Source: Chloroflexota bacterium (lineage in GTDB: Bacteria > Chloroflexota > Anaerolineae > Anaerolineales > UBA4823). From it: 7,793 nucleotides of DNA. The DNA lies in assembly GCA_030613705.1 (NCBI GenBank), contig JAUWLJ010000088.1, positions 1-7,793 on the forward strand, read 5' to 3'. Positions 6,685 to 7,793 of this stretch are shown in pieces. The notes below the pieces were generated by a model that saw only the letters and a program-made list of their open reading frames with translations, was not told the origin of the DNA and ran no database searches. Numbering within the stretch: the stretch's first letter is position 1; each line of letters begins with the position of its first letter. The translations under genes were made by a program, and so were the position numbers.

Positions 6685-7728
6685 ATGGTGCAGCTGGACC
6701 AGTTTGGGGGTCAGCATAATGAGCGCTCCCTATATGCTGGTAGATGGATCGCCTGCATAGATGGGAGAATTGTTGGCCAAGGTGGCACTCCCAAACAGGC
6801 TTTCCAGGCTGCCCAAGCTTCAAGATTCAAAGAAATCCCACAGGTATCCTACGTGTCAACAACACCACCAATTCACATCCACCCTATCCTGGAAAGAGTA
6901 GCATCTATTCTTCCACAAGATCATCCCGTCTATGTGGTTGGTGGCGCAGTACGCAACGCCTTACTCAGCTTGCCTGCTGTGGAGCTCGATTTCACACTGC
7001 CGGGAAATGCGATCAAAACCGCCCGCAAAATCGCCGACACATTGAACGGCGCTTTTTACGCCTTGGATAAGGAACGGGATTTTGGCCGAGTCATCATTCC
7101 GCAATCCGAAGGTGATCGCCTGGTTTTAGATTTCGCACCCTTTCAAGGAGCTACCCTGGAGGAGGATTTAAGAAACCGCGACTTCACGATCAATGCATTG
7201 GCGGTAGAAATTCACCGTCCCCATGAAATATTGGATCCATGGGGAGGTGCGGCAGACTTGTATTCCAAACGCCTGCACGCTTGCTCTCCACAAGCGTTCA
7301 TTTCAGATCCGGTGCGCATCCTCAGAGGCATTAGGTTTTCAATTCTATTTGATATGAGAACCGATCCAGAGACGCAAGAGCGCATGCGCACTGCAGTAAG
7401 TTTACTCCCAGAGGTCTCGGCTGAAAGACTCCGTGACGAGCTTCTTCACCTCTTGGAAAGTCCAAAACCAGCTACCGCTATTCGCATACTTGACTACCTC
7501 AAGGCAATCCCCTATGTTTTTCCTGAGCTGAGCGCAATGAAAGGTATGGAACAATCACCACCCCATATCCTGAATGTCTGGGATCATTCCTTGGATGTAT
7601 TAACGAAGCTGCATAATGTTTTGGAAATTCTGAAACCCTCCTACAATCCTGAAGGCTCTGCAAGTTTATTCTTAGGTGGGGTATCGCATCGTCTCGGACG
7701 TATCGAGAACAGATTGGCATCCATTTGA
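6685..7728 (+). CDS. cca: tRNA nucleotidyltransferase (CCA-adding family) with N-terminal DUF5678-like domain, frameshifted
   Basis: As read, the frame gives 347 aa. Residues ~10-58 resemble the small DUF5678 domain (YAGRWIACIDGRIVGQGGTP). Residues ~66-220 are a class II nucleotidyltransferase head: VYVVGGAVRN (82-91), ELDF (100-103), VLDF (147-150), RNRDFTINALA (163-173) and DPVRILRGIRF (208-218). SAERLRDEL (245-253) follows, and PPHILNVWDHS (292-302) begins an HD domain. The family adds or repairs the tRNA 3' CCA end. The usual GGxVRD and DxD motifs read GGAVRN and ELD here. After GR (338-339) the frame drifts to a stop at 7726, while the +3 frame continues the family sequence. A single base is apparently missing at 7700/7701. 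The SD is weak, and the start 9 nt after hpt suggests coupled translation. A member specialised in poly(A) or A addition is possible. Whether the frameshift is real cannot be told here. Confidence 0.85.
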   Translation: MVQLDQFGGQHNERSLYAGRWIACIDGRIVGQGGTPKQAFQAAQASRFKEIPQVSYVSTTPPIHIHPILERVASILPQDHPVYVVGGAVRNALLSLPAVELDFTLPGNAIKTARKIADTLNGAFYALDKERDFGRVIIPQSEGDRLVLDFAPFQGATLEEDLRNRDFTINALAVEIHRPHEILDPWGGAADLYSKRLHACSPQAFISDPVRILRGIRFSILFDMRTDPETQERMRTAVSLLPEVSAERLRDELLHLLESPKPATAIRILDYLKAIPYVFPELSAMKGMEQSPPHILNVWDHSLDVLTKLHNVLEILKPSYNPEGSASLFLGGVSHRLGRIENRLASI

Positions 7729-7793
7729 ATACTCAGCTCATTCCATCTCGCTCTCTCATATCGTTGGTATTCCTGAGCGCCTTATATCACGAT
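7701..7793 (+). pseudogene. Continuation of the nucleotidyltransferase HD domain in a shifted frame (runs off window)
   Basis: Reading from 7701 in the third frame gives YREQIGIHLNTQLIPSRSLI and then SLVFLSALYHD, open to the window end. This is the expected next part of the HD domain. Upstream LGR joins to YREQI, and the Tyr-His-Asp at the end is the metal-binding HD pair expected after the earlier PPH and WDHS segments. Adding one base (most simply a T, making CGT TAT) at 7700/7701 joins the two parts into one protein. It has no start of its own. It could be a real mutation, a sequencing or assembly error, or, less likely, programmed frameshifting; no slippery run is present at the junction. 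Confidence 0.8.

Noticed and set aside
1..7793. CRISPR array, insertion sequence, tRNA or phage genes
   Set aside because: I saw no regularly spaced repeats, transposase motifs, terminal inverted repeats or tRNA-like clover-leaf sequences on either strand.

Overview
The window looks like bacterial chromosome of moderate base composition, most likely from Chloroflexota (Anaerolineae-like). This rests on the kinds of proteins seen: a DUF5678-type domain fused to a tRNA nucleotidyltransferase, a zinc-ribbon/class III cyclase/STAND ATPase/TPR giant, and a ribosomal protein L31 carrying an extra RNA polymerase alpha-CTD-like domain. The assignment is inference; no rRNA or marker phylogeny was possible.

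Left part (1-3774). The window opens in the last 47 codons of an unidentified Gly/Trp-rich protein on the + strand, followed by a strong intrinsic terminator (213-252). Converging on it from the right is one very large minus-strand gene (289-3774, 1161 aa). Its domains in order are an N-terminal zinc ribbon, a class III nucleotide cyclase domain with its catalytic residues intact, a P-loop STAND-type ATPase and about ten TPR-like repeats. It is a soluble-adenylyl-cyclase-like signalling protein.

Middle (3775-5315). The divergent intergenic region holds a perfect-consensus sigma-70-type promoter (TTGACA, 17 nt, TATAAT) driving a ribosomal protein operon: rplU (L21), rpmA (L27, overlapping rplU by 11 nt) and an rpmE (L31) gene. 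The L31 protein is about twice the usual length because an alpha-CTD-like helix-hairpin-helix domain is fused to its C-terminus. The roughly 115-nt leader before rplU can form a 14-bp interrupted hairpin. The left arm of that hairpin could instead pair with the rplU Shine-Dalgarno sequence, which suggests an autoregulatory leader. A strong intrinsic terminator closes the operon.

Right part (5316-7793). After a 227-nt gap with two promoter candidates comes a tight cluster: tdk (thymidine kinase), hpt (hypoxanthine phosphoribosyltransferase) and a tRNA nucleotidyltransferase (CCA-adding family) gene with an N-terminal DUF5678-like domain. The last gene is interrupted by an apparent one-base deletion near 7700/7701. 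Its HD-domain coding sequence continues in another frame to the window edge, ending exactly at a Tyr-His-Asp motif. The cluster combines nucleotide salvage with tRNA 3'-end maturation and lies next to ribosomal protein genes.

The most noteworthy items are the L31-alphaCTD fusion, the switch-like rplU leader, and the frameshifted nucleotidyltransferase with altered catalytic motif residues.
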